Part shown: piece by piece, positions 40,818-51,932 of the stretch | Position numbering within the stretch: position 1 is the first letter of the stretch | Layout of the letters: the number at the start of each line of letters is the position of its first letter | From: an uncultured Sphingomonas sp. | GTDB taxonomy: Bacteria > Pseudomonadota > Alphaproteobacteria > Sphingomonadales > Sphingomonadaceae | Assembly (NCBI GenBank): GCA_913775315.1 | Contig: CAJYIX010000010.1 | Coordinates: 144,036 to 208,035 of the forward strand | Reading direction: 5' to 3' | DNA: 64,000 nt | The notes under the pieces: generated by a model | The model's database searches: none | Told to the model about the DNA's origin: nothing | Seen by the model: only the letters and a program-made list of their open reading frames with translations | Translations under genes and position numbers: made by a program

Positions 40818-41713
40818 TTATAGCAAGCCCGCGGCGCGATACCACTCGGCCGTGGCGGCAAGGCCGGGTTCGGTCGCGATCGCGGGGCGCCAGAGCGCGG
40901 GCGGGGGGCGGCGGTCGGCGCGGACGACCCAGTCGGGATGGCTGAAATAGGCGGCGCGGTCGGGCGTGAGTTTGGCCCTGTCGCCCTTTACCGCGCGCGC
41001 GATCCTGGCCGAAAGCATCAGAAGCGCGCGCGGGGTCGAGAGCGGGACGACGCGTCTGCCCACCGCGCAGCCGAGCGCGCGGGCAAAGTCGACATGCGAC
41101 CAGCCCATCGGCGCCTCGTCATCCGCCTCGAACACGCCGGCCACCTCGCTGGCGGCGAGCGCGAGCAAGAGGTCGGCGAGGTCGTCGACATGGATGGTCG
41201 AGAAGCGGCCGGGCGGGGGCAGGGGAACGACGCCCTTCCTCGCCAGCCGGAACAGCTCGAGCATTTCCATGTCGCCGGGGCCGTAGATGGCGGGCGGGCG
41301 CACGACCGCCGCGCCGGGGATCGCGGCGAGGATGGCGGCCTCTCCCTCCGCCTTCGACCAGCCATAGGTGGAGAGGGCGGGCTCACGCGCGGACAGCGAG
41401 GAGACGTGGACGAAGCGGCGGACGCCTGCAGCTTTTGCGGCGGCGGCGACGGCCTGCGTGCCGGTCACGTTGCCCGCGACGAAGCCAGCCTTGTCCGGCG
41501 CGTTGACGACGCCGGCGACGTGGATGACGGCATCGGCACCGCTCGCGAGGTCGCGCAGCGCATCGGGCGTGTCGAGCGCGCCGGCGATCCACGCGACGCC
41601 TTCGCGTGCCGCCTGTGGCCGGCGGGTGAGCGCGCGGATATTGTGCCCGGCGGCAAGCGCGCGGTCGATCAGGCGCTTGCCGACGAAGCCGGTGCCGCCG
41701 GTGATGGCGAGGA

Positions 41714-41717
<4 letters not shown>
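40818..41717 (-). CDS. NAD-dependent epimerase/dehydratase-family protein, CerR-like sphingolipid reductase
   Basis: The 299-residue extended SDR has the N-terminal TGGTGFVG motif, HVAGVVNAPD, and the catalytic Tyr-Lys in STYGWSKAEGE with Ser in VSSLSA. It is upstream of acpR-spt on the same strand. In Caulobacter the corresponding neighbour (CC_1164, CerR) reduces the 3-keto group of the sphingoid base or ceramide, so the same role is likely. It overlaps proB by 4 bp, which ties it to a larger obgE-proB-cerR-acpR-spt transcript. Confidence 0.78.
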
Positions 41718-43923
<2,206 letters not shown>

Positions 43924-43984
43924 TTAGCGCAAAGGGCCGCTTGCGTCACCCTTTTGGCGCGCACCTTGCGCTTTCCGGCCCGAT

Positions 43985-44109
43985 GGACCATATTGCAAGG
44001 GCTAAAGTCGCAAATCGACGGTTCTCGCTTTGCGGCGCTCTCCTTCTTTCCCTGCTGACCGGCAACCGGTCCCGCGCCACTTGCGCGGGCGAAACGAAGG
44101 AATACTCAA
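43985..44109 (+). promoter_or_regulatory. Structured leader of the cold shock gene
   Basis: The intergenic DNA before the csp ATG contains the hairpin CCCGCG-N7-CGCGGG (about 44071-44089) and an AAGGA site 9 nt before the start. Cold shock mRNAs often have long structured leaders; the length of the transcribed leader here is unknown. Confidence 0.35.
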
Positions 44110-44322
44110 ATGGCCATCACCGGCACCGTCAAGTTCTTCAACGCCGACAAGGGCTATGGCTTCATCGCGCCGGACACGGGCGGCAACGACGCCTTCGTCC
44201 ACATCAGCGCGGTCGAGCGTTCGGGCATGGTCACGCTGCAGCAGGACCAGCGCGTCTCGTACGAGCTCGAAGAGGATCGCCGCGGCAAGATGGCGGCGGT
44301 CAACCTCAACGCGGCCGACTAA
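44110..44322 (+). CDS. csp: Cold shock domain protein
   Basis: The 70-residue single CSD protein has the RNP1 motif KGYGFIAPD and RNP2 DAFVHISAV, so it binds single-stranded RNA or DNA. It starts MAITGTVKFFNADKG. It is followed by a small Ala-rich gene on the same strand. It is not possible to say from sequence whether it is cold-induced. Confidence 0.95.
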   Translation: MAITGTVKFFNADKGYGFIAPDTGGNDAFVHISAVERSGMVTLQQDQRVSYELEEDRRGKMAAVNLNAAD

Positions 44323-44388
44323 GGTCCCCGCGTCCGGTGCGGCGGCGTTCCGTCGCCGCACCTTATTCTTCTATCGAGGAGCAGCACG

Positions 44389-44574
44389 ATGAGCGATGAT
44401 GCCGCCACCTTTCGCGGTCGTGCAGACCAGGCGCGCGCCGATGCCGCCGCCTCTAACCTCCAGAACGTCCGCGACCGATGCGAGCGGTCCGCCGTGACCT
44501 GGGAAGCCATGGCCGACCGCGCCGAGCGCATCGCTCACGAACGTGCCGTCAGGGCCGCCCCGCGGGAAGCGTAA
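44389..44574 (+). CDS. Small Ala/Arg-rich soluble protein of unknown function
   Basis: A 61-residue charged, probably all-helical product (MSDDAATFRGRADQARADAA) preceded by GAGGAG and in genome-typical codons. Its position 66 bp after csp suggests co-transcription. I recognise no domain; short proteins of this kind are common in sphingomonads. Confidence 0.6.
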   Translation: MSDDAATFRGRADQARADAAASNLQNVRDRCERSAVTWEAMADRAERIAHERAVRAAPREA

Positions 44575-44596
44575 CGTCACAATCACATGATGCGTC

Positions 44597-44676
44597 ATCC
44601 CGGACTTGATCCGGGATCCCGCTTCTTCTTTTCCGACGGCAGCCAAGGCAGCGGGACCCCAGATCAAGTCCGGGGT
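44597..44676. repeat. Pair of dispersed palindromes
   Basis: ATCCCGGACTTGATCCGGGAT (44597-44617) and the imperfect ACCCCAGATCAAGTCCGGGGT (44656-44676) flank 38 bp. They belong to the CCGGA-TT/CAAG-TCCGG family also found at 34884 and 46169, and lie between convergent genes. Confidence 0.65.
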
Positions 44677-44692
44677 GACTAGGTGCCTGCGG

Positions 44693-45268
44693 CTACCCCT
44701 GCGACCGCACCAGCGTTTCCAGCGCCAGCCGCCGCGCCATGTCGCGCGGAAGGCCGAGCGCACGGGTCATCGACCCGCCGAGCAACGCATCGCCGAGTGC
44801 CAGCAGGACGAGATGCAGCGTGTCGGCATGGATCGGCTTACCCGGCCGCGCGACGTCGGCGAGCTCGTCGACCAGCCGGTGGATCGCCTCCAGGATCGGG
44901 TCGAGCGCATCCTCGTTTCCCGTCAGGATCATCCAGCTCGCCAGCGCGCCCGCTCCCTCGGTATCGAACGCGTCGAAGGTAAGATCGACGACCTCGCGCG
45001 GTTCCTGCTCGCCGGCGCGGGCGCGCAGCGCCGCCTGTCCGATCTTGGCGGTGATCGCCTCCGCCATGCTGCCCGCCAGCGCCTTTTGCAGGCCGGATGC
45101 CGAGCCGAAATGATGCAGCAGGTTGGCATGTGTGCGGCCGATTCGCGTCGCGACCGCCTTCAACGTCACCGCCTGTGGCCCTGCCTCGATCAGCAATTCG
45201 CGGGCGGCCTGCAGCGCGGTATCGCGCGAAGCTTCGGGAGAGAGACGGCGGCGGGCGACTATTGACAT
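44693..45268 (-). CDS. TetR/AcrR-family transcriptional regulator
   Basis: From ATG 45268 (MSIVARRRLSPEASRDTAL) the product has 191 residues, with an N-terminal HTH (VTLKAVATRIGRTHANLLHHF) and a C-terminal ligand domain. It is divergent from a metal-dependent hydrolase-like gene with only 44 bp between the starts; a palindrome in that gap is a likely operator, so it probably represses both itself and the neighbour. The ligand is unknown. Confidence 0.88.
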   Translation of the reverse strand: MSIVARRRLSPEASRDTALQAARELLIEAGPQAVTLKAVATRIGRTHANLLHHFGSASGLQKALAGSMAEAITAKIGQAALRARAGEQEPREVVDLTFDAFDTEGAGALASWMILTGNEDALDPILEAIHRLVDELADVARPGKPIHADTLHLVLLALGDALLGGSMTRALGLPRDMARRLALETLVRSQG

Positions 45269-45283
45269 TGGTGTAAGTAAAAT

Positions 45284-45303
45284 CCAGATTTCGAGCAATC
45301 TGG
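45284..45303. promoter_or_regulatory. Candidate TetR operator
   Basis: CCAGATT-TCGAGC-AATCTGG is a perfect 7-bp inverted repeat in the 44-bp gap between the tetR-like gene and its divergent neighbour, overlapping the latter's ribosome binding site. Confidence 0.45.
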
Positions 45304-45312
45304 AGGATTATG

Positions 45313-46155
45313 ATGGCGAACGCAAAGACTCCCGCCGATCTGACCATCACCCCGCGCGACCTGCGCTTCGGCCGAGCGCGCCGGCCCGATCGCTGGTGGC
45401 TGAACGGCGATCCGATCGCCACGGCGTTCTACAACGCGCTGTCGGTGACGTTTCCGAAGGGCGAGGCGTTCTTCATCGACAGCGTGCGCAAGTTCCGCGA
45501 CGGCACCCCGCCGCGTCTCGCCGCCGAAATCCAGGCCTTTATCAAGCAGGAAGTGATCCACACGCGCGAGCATGTGGCGTTCAACCGCCACGTGACCGAT
45601 CAGGGCTATGACACCTCGCGGCTCGAGAAGCGGGTGGACGACGAGATCGCGCTCACGCGCGACAAGCCGGCGATCGGCTCGCTCGCCGCGACGATGTGCC
45701 TCGAGCATTTCACCGCGATCCTTGCGCACGAACTGGTCGCCGATCCGCGCCATCTGGCGGGCGGCGATGGCGAGGCGGCGGACCTGTGGCGGTGGCACGC
45801 GATCGAGGAGATCGAGCACAAGGGCGTCGCTTACGACACCTGGCTGCACGCGACGCGAGACTGGCCGCGCTTTCGCCGCTGGTGGATCAAGACGCTGGTC
45901 ATGCTGACGGTTACGCGCAAGTTTCTCGTCGGGCGATGGATCGGGATGCTCGACCTGCTGGCACAGGATGGGCTGACCGGCTGGCGGGTGAAGGCGCGGG
46001 TGCTTGCCTATGCGTTCGGGCGACCGGGCGTGGCGCGCAAGGTGATGGGGGCTTGGACCAGCTTCTTCCTGCCCGGCTTCCACCCGTGGAACCATGACGA
46101 CCGCGCGCTGATCGGCCGGGTCGACAGCGAGTTCGCGATGGCGCGGGTGGCGTGA
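45313..46155 (+). CDS. Predicted metal-dependent hydrolase family protein (PF10118)
   Basis: The 280-residue product matches the PF10118 family, with clustered His/Glu candidates in KQEVIHTREHVAFNRH, CLEHFTAILAHEL and WHAIEEIEHKGVAYD, the arrangement of a ferritin-like di-metal bundle. GGAGG is 6 nt from ATG 45313 and 3 nt from the adjacent ATG 45310. It is controlled in all likelihood by the divergent TetR regulator. The biochemical activity of this family is not established. Confidence 0.85.
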   Translation: MANAKTPADLTITPRDLRFGRARRPDRWWLNGDPIATAFYNALSVTFPKGEAFFIDSVRKFRDGTPPRLAAEIQAFIKQEVIHTREHVAFNRHVTDQGYDTSRLEKRVDDEIALTRDKPAIGSLAATMCLEHFTAILAHELVADPRHLAGGDGEAADLWRWHAIEEIEHKGVAYDTWLHATRDWPRFRRWWIKTLVMLTVTRKFLVGRWIGMLDLLAQDGLTGWRVKARVLAYAFGRPGVARKVMGAWTSFFLPGFHPWNHDDRALIGRVDSEFAMARVA

Positions 46156-46168
46156 ACCACCCGCCGCC

Positions 46169-46195
46169 GTCACCCCGGATCAAGTCCGGGGTGAC
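46169..46195. repeat. Perfect palindrome between convergent genes
   Basis: GTCACCCCGGA-TCAAG-TCCGGGGTGAC has perfect 11-bp arms. It fills the gap between the PF10118 gene and the convergent GNAT gene and could serve as a bidirectional terminator. Confidence 0.7.
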
Positions 46196-46201
46196 GGGGA
46201 T

Positions 46202-46744
46202 TTAGGCGGCGATGGCTTGAGCCTCACTCGCCGGCGCCCGCCATTCCATCATCACGCAGCCGACCTCGGCCCCGCGCGCGACCGACTGGCGCGTGCGAAC
46301 CTCGCCCGTGGCCACGAAGCCGAGTTTGGCGAGCACCCGGCCAGAGGCGGGGTTGTCGAGATAGTGGCCGGAGACGAGCCGCGTGAGCCGCAGGCTCTCC
46401 GCCAGCGTCGTTACCACCGCGCCCGCCGCCTCGGTCATCAGCCCACGGCCCCAGGCGGCGGGCGTCAGCCAGTAGCCGAGCTCGCGCTCGCCGGTTTCGT
46501 CGCGGTGGACGCCGATCCCGCCGACCAGCACCGCGTTGCCGCCGACATGCTCGAAGATCAGGAAGGTCGGCTCGTCGATGCGCGAAGGTAGCGCCAGGAA
46601 CGCCTCCGCATCGTCGAGCCGATAGGGCCAGGGCGCGCGCGACAGCATCCGCACGACCGTCTCGTGCGCGATCGCGGCGGCAAGGGCAGGGGCGTCCTCG
46701 CGCCAGGCGGGGCGGAGCGTCAGGCGCCGGGTACGAACGAACAT
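46202..46744 (-). CDS. GNAT family N-acetyltransferase (RimJ/RimL type)
   Basis: The 180-residue product begins MFVRTRRLTLRPAWREDA, the usual RimJ/RimL-type start, and has the acetyl-CoA region ELGYWLTPAAWGRGLMTEA with ASGRVLAKLGF after it. GGAGAG precedes ATG 46744. The substrate could be a protein N-terminus, an amino acid or an antibiotic; sequence does not say. Confidence 0.87.
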   Translation of the reverse strand: MFVRTRRLTLRPAWREDAPALAAAIAHETVVRMLSRAPWPYRLDDAEAFLALPSRIDEPTFLIFEHVGGNAVLVGGIGVHRDETGERELGYWLTPAAWGRGLMTEAAGAVVTTLAESLRLTRLVSGHYLDNPASGRVLAKLGFVATGEVRTRQSVARGAEVGCVMMEWRAPASEAQAIAA

Positions 46745-46802
46745 CGCAGCTCTCCTCGATACGCACGCGCCGATCGGGCACGGGCGGGGGCGAGGGGAGC
46801 AA

Positions 46803-46836
46803 GAAAAAAGGGAGCCGGGGCGGACCCGTCTCCCTT
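46803..46836 (-). terminator. Terminator of the rplU-rpmA operon
   Basis: On the minus strand AAGGGAG and CTCCCTT pair around a GC-rich loop and are followed by TTTTC. It lies about 70 bp after the rpmA stop; a second strong hairpin (TGCCCA-ACG-TGGGCA) lies between. Confidence 0.7.
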
Positions 46837-46903
46837 CCTCTTGGCTGGTTCCGATGCCGGAACCCGGGTCTGCCCACGTTGGGCAACCCGGCCGGTTACC
46901 CGA

Positions 46904-47173
46904 TTATTCGGCGGCTTCCGCCATCGGCTGGACCGCACAGAAGGTGCGGCCAAGGCGACCACGCGAAAACGCGACCTGACCCTCGGTCAGCGCGAACAGC
47001 GTGTGGTCCTTGCCGATGCCGACGTTCGGTCCCGGATAGTATTTCGTGCCGCGCTGGCGAATGATGATATTGCCCGGAATGACGTGCTCGCCACCGAACT
47101 TCTTCACGCCAAGGCGCTTGCTCTCGGAATCGCGACCGTTGCGCGACGAACCGCCAGCTTTCTTATGTGCCAT
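46904..47173 (-). CDS. rpmA: 50S ribosomal protein L27
   Basis: The 89-residue product begins [18 protein letters not shown] and contains GVKKFGGE and [15 protein letters not shown], diagnostic for L27, whose N-terminus reaches the peptidyl transferase centre. It follows rplU by 25 bp. The N-terminus has no cleavable leader. Confidence 0.98.
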   Translation of the reverse strand: MAHKKAGGSSRNGRDSESKRLGVKKFGGEHVIPGNIIIRQRGTKYYPGPNVGIGKDHTLFALTEGQVAFSRGRLGRTFCAVQPMAEAAE

Positions 47174-47198
47174 TTCCTGGGTCTCCTTGTCGCTGCGA

Positions 47199-47504
47199 TC
47201 AGGCCGCGTCGCCGATCGACACGATCTTCAGGATCGTGTGATTCTGGCGGTGGCCGTTCTTGCGGCGATAATTGTGGCGGCGGCGCTTCTTGAAGACGAT
47301 GACCTTCTCGCCCTTCGCCTGCGCCACGATCTCGGCGGCGACGGTCAGGCCGGCCACCGACTTGAGGTCGCTACCGTCGCCGGCGAGCAGGACGTCGCTC
47401 AGCGTCACCGAATCACCAGCCTCGCCGCCGAGCTTCTCGACGACGATCTTGTCTCCAGCGGCAACGCGATACTGCTTGCCGCCCGTGCGCACGACTGCGA
47501 ACAT
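47199..47504 (-). CDS. rplU: 50S ribosomal protein L21
   Basis: From ATG 47504 the product has 101 residues ([19 protein letters not shown]) and the conserved [16 protein letters not shown] near the C-terminus. An upstream open frame to 47603 is not used. It forms an operon with rpmA. Confidence 0.98.
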   Translation of the reverse strand: MFAVVRTGGKQYRVAAGDKIVVEKLGGEAGDSVTLSDVLLAGDGSDLKSVAGLTVAAEIVAQAKGEKVIVFKKRRRHNYRRKNGHRQNHTILKIVSIGDAA

Positions 47505-47621
47505 GGCCCTAAATCTCTTCCAGCAATACGATAACCCGCCCCGACCCCGTAAGGCCGTGCGAGTGGGAAGGCGTCCGTTATGCCCCGAGGGTGATTCTGT
47601 CAACCGCCCGTGGCAATCAAA

Positions 47622-48002
47622 TCAGTGCCGATGGACGGACTTCAGCTTGTAGCGATTGCCGCCGACGCGATCGAACAGGCCGCCGATCGCGGGATGCTCG
47701 ACCGGTTCCTCGCTTTCGTCGGTGATCAGGTTCTGCTGGCTGACATAGGCGACATAGCTCGATTCGCCGTTTTCCGCGAGCAGGTGGTAGAAGGGCTGAT
47801 CCTTGCGCGGGCGCACCGCTTCCGGGATCGCGTCGTACCATTCCTCGCTGTTGGCGAAGACCGGGTCGATGTCGAACACCACGCCGCGAAAGTCGAACAG
47901 CCGGTGGCGCACCACGTCGCCGACGTTGAAGCGCGCATGCGCGACTGCCGGCAGCACGATATCCGGGTCGAGGGGAAGGGTGTTGGTCTCGATGCGATCC
48001 AT
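47622..48002 (-). CDS. hspQ: Heat shock protein HspQ (hemimethylated DNA-binding YccV domain)
   Basis: The 126-residue product has the HspQ/YccV fold segment ARFNVGDVVRHRLFDFRGVVFDIDP, then FYHLLAENGESSYVAYVSQQNL. HspQ modulates Lon proteolysis in enteric bacteria. It carries a longer N-terminal leader than E. coli HspQ. It is monocistronic, between rplU and the tRNA gene. Confidence 0.93.
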   Translation of the reverse strand: MDRIETNTLPLDPDIVLPAVAHARFNVGDVVRHRLFDFRGVVFDIDPVFANSEEWYDAIPEAVRPRKDQPFYHLLAENGESSYVAYVSQQNLITDESEEPVEHPAIGGLFDRVGGNRYKLKSVHRH

Positions 48003-48125
48003 GGCCTGAATCTAATGTCGTTTCGTCAATGCACAAGCAGGGGCTTGCGCACCCTTCACGCTTCGGCTAACCGCCCCGCTCCGACCGACAGGCCGCCTTC
48101 GCGCGGTCGTCTATGGGACCTCTGC

Positions 48126-48216
<91 letters not shown>

Positions 48217-48268
48217 CCCCCATCCCCCCACTGGCAATTCGCCGGTGGCCGGATTAACGGACCCTCCC

Positions 48269-49300
48269 ATGAACGAGATGATTTCGACGGGCGCCGCGCG
48301 CCTCGAGCGGCGCATGGCGCGCGGGTGCGAGTTCCTGGGGTCGGAGGTCGCCATCCTGTGCGGGGCGATGTCGTGGGTGAGCGAGCGCAACCTCGTCGCC
48401 GCGATCTCGAACGCGGGCGGTTTCGGCGTGATCGCGTGCGGGGCGATGAGCCCCGACCTGCTCGACACGGAGATCGCGGCGACCCGCGGGCTGACGGGCA
48501 AGCCGTTCGGCGTCAACCTCATCACCATGCATCCGCAGCTGTTCGACCTAATCAAGGTGTGCGGCCAGCACCGCGTCGGCCATGTGGTCCTTGCCGGCGG
48601 CCTGCCGCCCAAGGGCGCGCTTGAGGCGATCAAGGCGACGGGGGCCAAGGTGATCGCCTTCGCGCCCGCCCTCAGCCTTGCCAAGAAGCTTGTCCGCTCG
48701 GGCGTCGACGCGCTGGTGATCGAGGGGATGGAGGCGGGCGGCCATATCGGTCCGGTCTCGACCAGCGTGCTGGCGCAGGAAATCCTGCCCGAGGTTGCCG
48801 CCGACGTGCCGGTGTTCGTGGCGGGCGGGATCGGCCGTGGCGAGGCGATCGCCGGCTATCTCGACATGGGCGCGGCGGGCGTCCAGCTCGGCACGCGGTT
48901 CGTCTGCGCGACCGAATCGATCGCCCACCCCAATTTCAAGCGCGCGTTCCTGCGCGCCTCTGCCCGCGATGCGGTGGCGAGCGTGCAGGTTGATGCGCGA
49001 CTGCCCGTCATCCCCGTGCGGGCGCTCAAGAACCCCGGCACCGAGCTGTTCACCGCCAAGCAGCGCGAAGTCGCCGCCAGCCTCGATTCGGGCGCGGTCG
49101 AGATGGCCGAGGCACAGCTCCAGATCGAGCATTACTGGGCCGGCGCCCTGCGCCGCGCGGTGATCGATGGCGATGTCGAGCACGGGAGCCTGATGGCCGG
49201 CCAGTCGGTCGGCATGGTGACGAAGGAGGAGCCTGTCGCCGACATCATCGCGGCGCTGATGAACGAGGCGGCCGCGGCGCTGGAGAAGCGCGCGGCCTAG
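48269..49300 (+). CDS. Nitronate monooxygenase-family (2-nitropropane dioxygenase) FMN enzyme
   Basis: The 343-residue TIM-barrel protein has the FMN-binding pattern PVFVAGGIGRGEAIAGYL and GAAGVQLGTRFVCATES, and the catalytic His region EAGGHIGPVS. Proteins of this family oxidise propionate-3-nitronate or are FabK-like enoyl reductases; the GGHxG motif favours nitronate monooxygenase. ATG 48269 is taken as start; upstream in-frame sequence runs through the tRNA. The ribosome binding site is weak, so ATG 48278 or 48314 remain possible. Confidence 0.88.
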   Translation: MNEMISTGAARLERRMARGCEFLGSEVAILCGAMSWVSERNLVAAISNAGGFGVIACGAMSPDLLDTEIAATRGLTGKPFGVNLITMHPQLFDLIKVCGQHRVGHVVLAGGLPPKGALEAIKATGAKVIAFAPALSLAKKLVRSGVDALVIEGMEAGGHIGPVSTSVLAQEILPEVAADVPVFVAGGIGRGEAIAGYLDMGAAGVQLGTRFVCATESIAHPNFKRAFLRASARDAVASVQVDARLPVIPVRALKNPGTELFTAKQREVAASLDSGAVEMAEAQLQIEHYWAGALRRAVIDGDVEHGSLMAGQSVGMVTKEEPVADIIAALMNEAAAALEKRAA

Positions 49301-49363
49301 AAGCCCCGTCCGCTGAGAGCCCCTCCCGTTTAGGGAGGGGAGAGGGCCGCATGAAACGCGTGC

Positions 49364-49933
49364 TCAGTCCTGCAACCGCAGCGCCACGTCGTTCATGAAC
49401 CGCGTGTCGTCGCCCGCGGCCAGCCACGGTGCCTCCGCCGCGATGGCGCCGAGCAGGTCGCTCAGATCGTCGATCTCGACCTTGGCGAAGTTGCCGAGGA
49501 CATGGCCGGTCACCCGGTCCTTGTGCCCCGGATGGCCGATGCCCAGGCGCACGCGGCGAAACTCCGGCCCGACATGCGCGATCGCCGAGCGGATACCGTT
49601 GTGCCCCGCCGCGCCGCCGCCGACGCGTACCTTCACCTTGAACGGCGCGAAGTCGAGCTCGTCGTAGAACACCGTCACGTCGCCGACCGCCAGCTTGTAG
49701 AAGTCGAGTGCCGATCGGATCGAGCGCCCACTGTCGTTCATGAACGTCGCGGGCTTTAGCAACAGCAGCTTCTCGCTGCCGATCCGCCCTTCCTGCAACC
49801 AGCCCTGGAACTTCTTCTGCGGTGGCGAGAATCCGTGCACCTCGGCGATCGCGTCGATCGCCATGAAGCCGATATTGTGCCGGTGCATCGCATATTGCGG
49901 CCCCGGATTGCCGAGCCCTACCCAGAGTTGCAT
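49364..49933 (-). CDS. pth: Peptidyl-tRNA hydrolase
   Basis: Pth releases tRNA from drop-off peptidyl-tRNA. The 189-residue product from ATG 49933 (MQLWVGLGNPGPQYA), with GGAG 6 nt upstream, has the catalytic His in HRHNIGFM, the FMNDSGRS loop, YDELDF and GGGAAGHNGIRS. It lies downstream of rplY with a terminator between, as in many bacteria. Confidence 0.97.
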   Translation of the reverse strand: MQLWVGLGNPGPQYAMHRHNIGFMAIDAIAEVHGFSPPQKKFQGWLQEGRIGSEKLLLLKPATFMNDSGRSIRSALDFYKLAVGDVTVFYDELDFAPFKVKVRVGGGAAGHNGIRSAIAHVGPEFRRVRLGIGHPGHKDRVTGHVLGNFAKVEIDDLSDLLGAIAAEAPWLAAGDDTRFMNDVALRLQD

Positions 49934-49981
49934 CGGTTGCTCCTGCGATGTGTCGGCTGATGCCGTCGAAAGGTTTGCCGC

Positions 49982-50022
49982 CAAAAACGAAAACGGCGGC
50001 CGGATCGTGGACCCGGCCGCCG
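49982..50022 (-). terminator. Terminator of rplY
   Basis: On the minus strand CGGCGGCCGG and CCGGCCGCCG form a 10-bp stem followed by TTTTCGTTTTT. It sits 28 bp beyond the rplY stop; some readthrough to pth is likely. Confidence 0.85.
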
Positions 50023-50049
50023 CATATTCGTGTCGGAAAGGACCGGCGA

Positions 50050-50778
50050 TTACTCGCCCTTGTCCTCGCCTTCCTCGGCGTCGCCATCGTCCTCGGCAGC
50101 CTCTTCGGCGGCTTCGGCGGCAGCGGCCTCTTCCTCGGCCTGCTGCTCGGCAGCGGCGGCCTCGGCCAGCGCGGCGTCTTCAGCCAGCGCTTCCTGGACG
50201 TCGGCCTTCATCGCCGACGGGGCGATGATCGTCGCGATCGTGAACTCGTCGTCCTGCGTCGACTCGGCGTCGCCCGGCAGGTTGATCGCCGACAGGTGGA
50301 TCGTGTCGCCGACCTCGAGGCCCTTGAGCGAAACCTCGATATTCTCGGGGATCTTGTCCGCCTCGACCGTGACTTCGAGCTCGTGCGCGACGATGTTGAG
50401 CACGCCGCCCTTGTTGATGCCGGGGGCCTCTTCCTCGTCGGTGAACAGGAACGGCACCGCGACCGTGACAGTCGCGTTCTTGGCGATGCGCAGGAAGTCG
50501 ACGTGCACCGGACGATCGGTGACGGGGTCGAAGGTCACGTCCTTCGGCAGGGTGCGGATCTTGCCCCGGCCGGCGCCCTCGATCATCACGATCGAGTTCA
50601 TGAAGTGGCCGGTGCCAAGGAGCTTGTTCAGCGCCCGCTCCTCGAGATGGATCGAGAGGGGTTCCTGCTTGTTGCCGTAGATCACGGCGGGGACGCGGCC
50701 TTCACGACGAAGCGCGCGGGAGGCTCCCTTGCCAACCCGCTCGCGCGTCTCGGCCGACAGGTTAAGCGTATCGCTCAT
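50050..50778 (-). CDS. rplY: 50S ribosomal protein L25 / general stress protein Ctc
   Basis: The 242-residue product has the L25 5S-rRNA-binding domain (residues 5-95, [21 protein letters not shown]) and the C-terminal TL5/Ctc beta domain (about 105-185), followed by a long Ala/Glu/Asp-rich acidic tail of about 50 residues. The acidic tail is longer than in enteric relatives, as is usual for alphaproteobacteria. Confidence 0.95.
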   Translation of the reverse strand: MSDTLNLSAETRERVGKGASRALRREGRVPAVIYGNKQEPLSIHLEERALNKLLGTGHFMNSIVMIEGAGRGKIRTLPKDVTFDPVTDRPVHVDFLRIAKNATVTVAVPFLFTDEEEAPGINKGGVLNIVAHELEVTVEADKIPENIEVSLKGLEVGDTIHLSAINLPGDAESTQDDEFTIATIIAPSAMKADVQEALAEDAALAEAAAAEQQAEEEAAAAEAAEEAAEDDGDAEEGEDKGE

Positions 50779-50890
50779 GTCGGTGCTCCGAAATGCTGAT
50801 GATTAGTCCATTCATCCGGCCGAGCCTCCAGGGATGACCCCGGCACGGAAGCCGCGGGCGTTAGCCGAAGGTGCGCGCTTTTACAAGCGC

Positions 50891-50974
50891 GGCGGCACCA
50901 GCCCGCTCCCCCACCCGGCCTCCCATCCAGGATATGCGGTGGGAGGCCGGGTGGGGGAGCGGGCTGGTGCCGCC
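50891..50974. repeat. Perfect 35-bp inverted repeat
   Basis: The arm at 50891-50925 and the arm at 50940-50974 are exact reverse complements over 35 bp, separated by a 14-bp loop. It is GC-rich (GGCGGCACCAGCCCGCTCCC at the outer end). It lies between the rplY promoter and the DUF2189 gene end. No coding function is seen. A cruciform, transcription barrier or mobile hairpin unit are possibilities. Confidence 0.85.
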
Positions 50975-51000
50975 CCCCGGCGTGAGCCGGGGCTACGAAC

Positions 51001-51795
51001 TCACCGCTTCACGATGCGTGTATAAAGGTGCCAGGTCGAATAGCCGAGCCACGGCAGGACGATCGCCAGCCCCACCGCGAACGGGATCGTGCCGAGCGCG
51101 AGCAGTGCGACGACGCGCAGACCCCAGCCCGCGGTCTCGCCCGGATTGGCGCGCGCGGCGTCGATCGACGTGCGGATCGCGGTCATCGCATCGACGGGCT
51201 TGTCGACGACCATCGGGAAGCTGACGAACGATACGACAAGCGCGACGACGGCGAATGCGAGGCCGGCGAGGTTGCCGACGACCATCATCTCCCACCCCGC
51301 GCTCGTCGTGAACAGCCGCCCGAACAGGTCGGCCGCGCGCATCTGGTTCTCCGCGCCGAAGGTGAGGGCGTAGACCGCATAGGCTGCGGTCAGCCAGACA
51401 ACGAACAGCCCGAACAGCACCGCGGTCAGCGTCAGGATCGGCGTGCGGCTGCGCCCCTTGAGCGGGTCGAGGAAATGCGACCAGTCGGACTCCAGCCCCT
51501 CCTCGCGCCGGCGCGCCAGCTCGTAGAAGCCGGCAGCGACTGCGGGGCCGGCGATCGAGAGGCCGGCGATGGCGGGGAAAAGGAGGGGGAGCAGCGCATC
51601 ATTCATCGCGACGATGACCGCGAACAGGCAGATGGCGGGATAGATAAGGCCCAGGAACATGAGGTCGCCGCGCCGCTCCCGAAAGTCGCGCCAGCCCTCT
51701 GCCAGCGCCCAATCGAGATCGGCCTTGCCGATCCGTCGCACCTCGATCCGTTCGACGCCGCGGGAATAGGCGGCGGAGTCCATCGTGATGGCCAT
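51001..51795 (-). CDS. DUF2189 multi-TM membrane protein
   Basis: The 264-residue product from ATG 51795 (AGGA 7 nt upstream) matches DUF2189: an N-terminal soluble stretch (VERIEVRRIGKADLDWALAEG) then about six TM helices with GPAVAAGFYELARRREEG between the second and third. Function is unknown; members are common in proteobacteria, often near respiratory genes. Here it is alone, downstream of the 35-bp inverted repeat in transcription direction. Confidence 0.82.
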   Translation of the reverse strand: MAITMDSAAYSRGVERIEVRRIGKADLDWALAEGWRDFRERRGDLMFLGLIYPAICLFAVIVAMNDALLPLLFPAIAGLSIAGPAVAAGFYELARRREEGLESDWSHFLDPLKGRSRTPILTLTAVLFGLFVVWLTAAYAVYALTFGAENQMRAADLFGRLFTTSAGWEMMVVGNLAGLAFAVVALVVSFVSFPMVVDKPVDAMTAIRTSIDAARANPGETAGWGLRVVALLALGTIPFAVGLAIVLPWLGYSTWHLYTRIVKR

Positions 51796-51896
51796 GTCCT
51801 GATCCTTTTCCTAAGTCCTGGTTCAATTCCTTCTTGTCGCTTCCACGCCGTGATCGCGCGTTCGGGCTTGGGCCTGGAAGAATACGCCTATCGCGT

Positions 51897-51924
51897 CGGT
51901 ATCGCCAGCGGCGCGGCGATACCG
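51897..51924. terminator. Hairpin beyond the penicillin-acylase gene
   Basis: CGGTATCGCC-N8-GGCGATACCG is a perfect 10-bp stem 8 bp after the leftward gene's stop. No T-run follows on the minus strand, so it may only stabilise the mRNA end. Confidence 0.45.
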
Positions 51925-51932
51925 TCTTTGGG

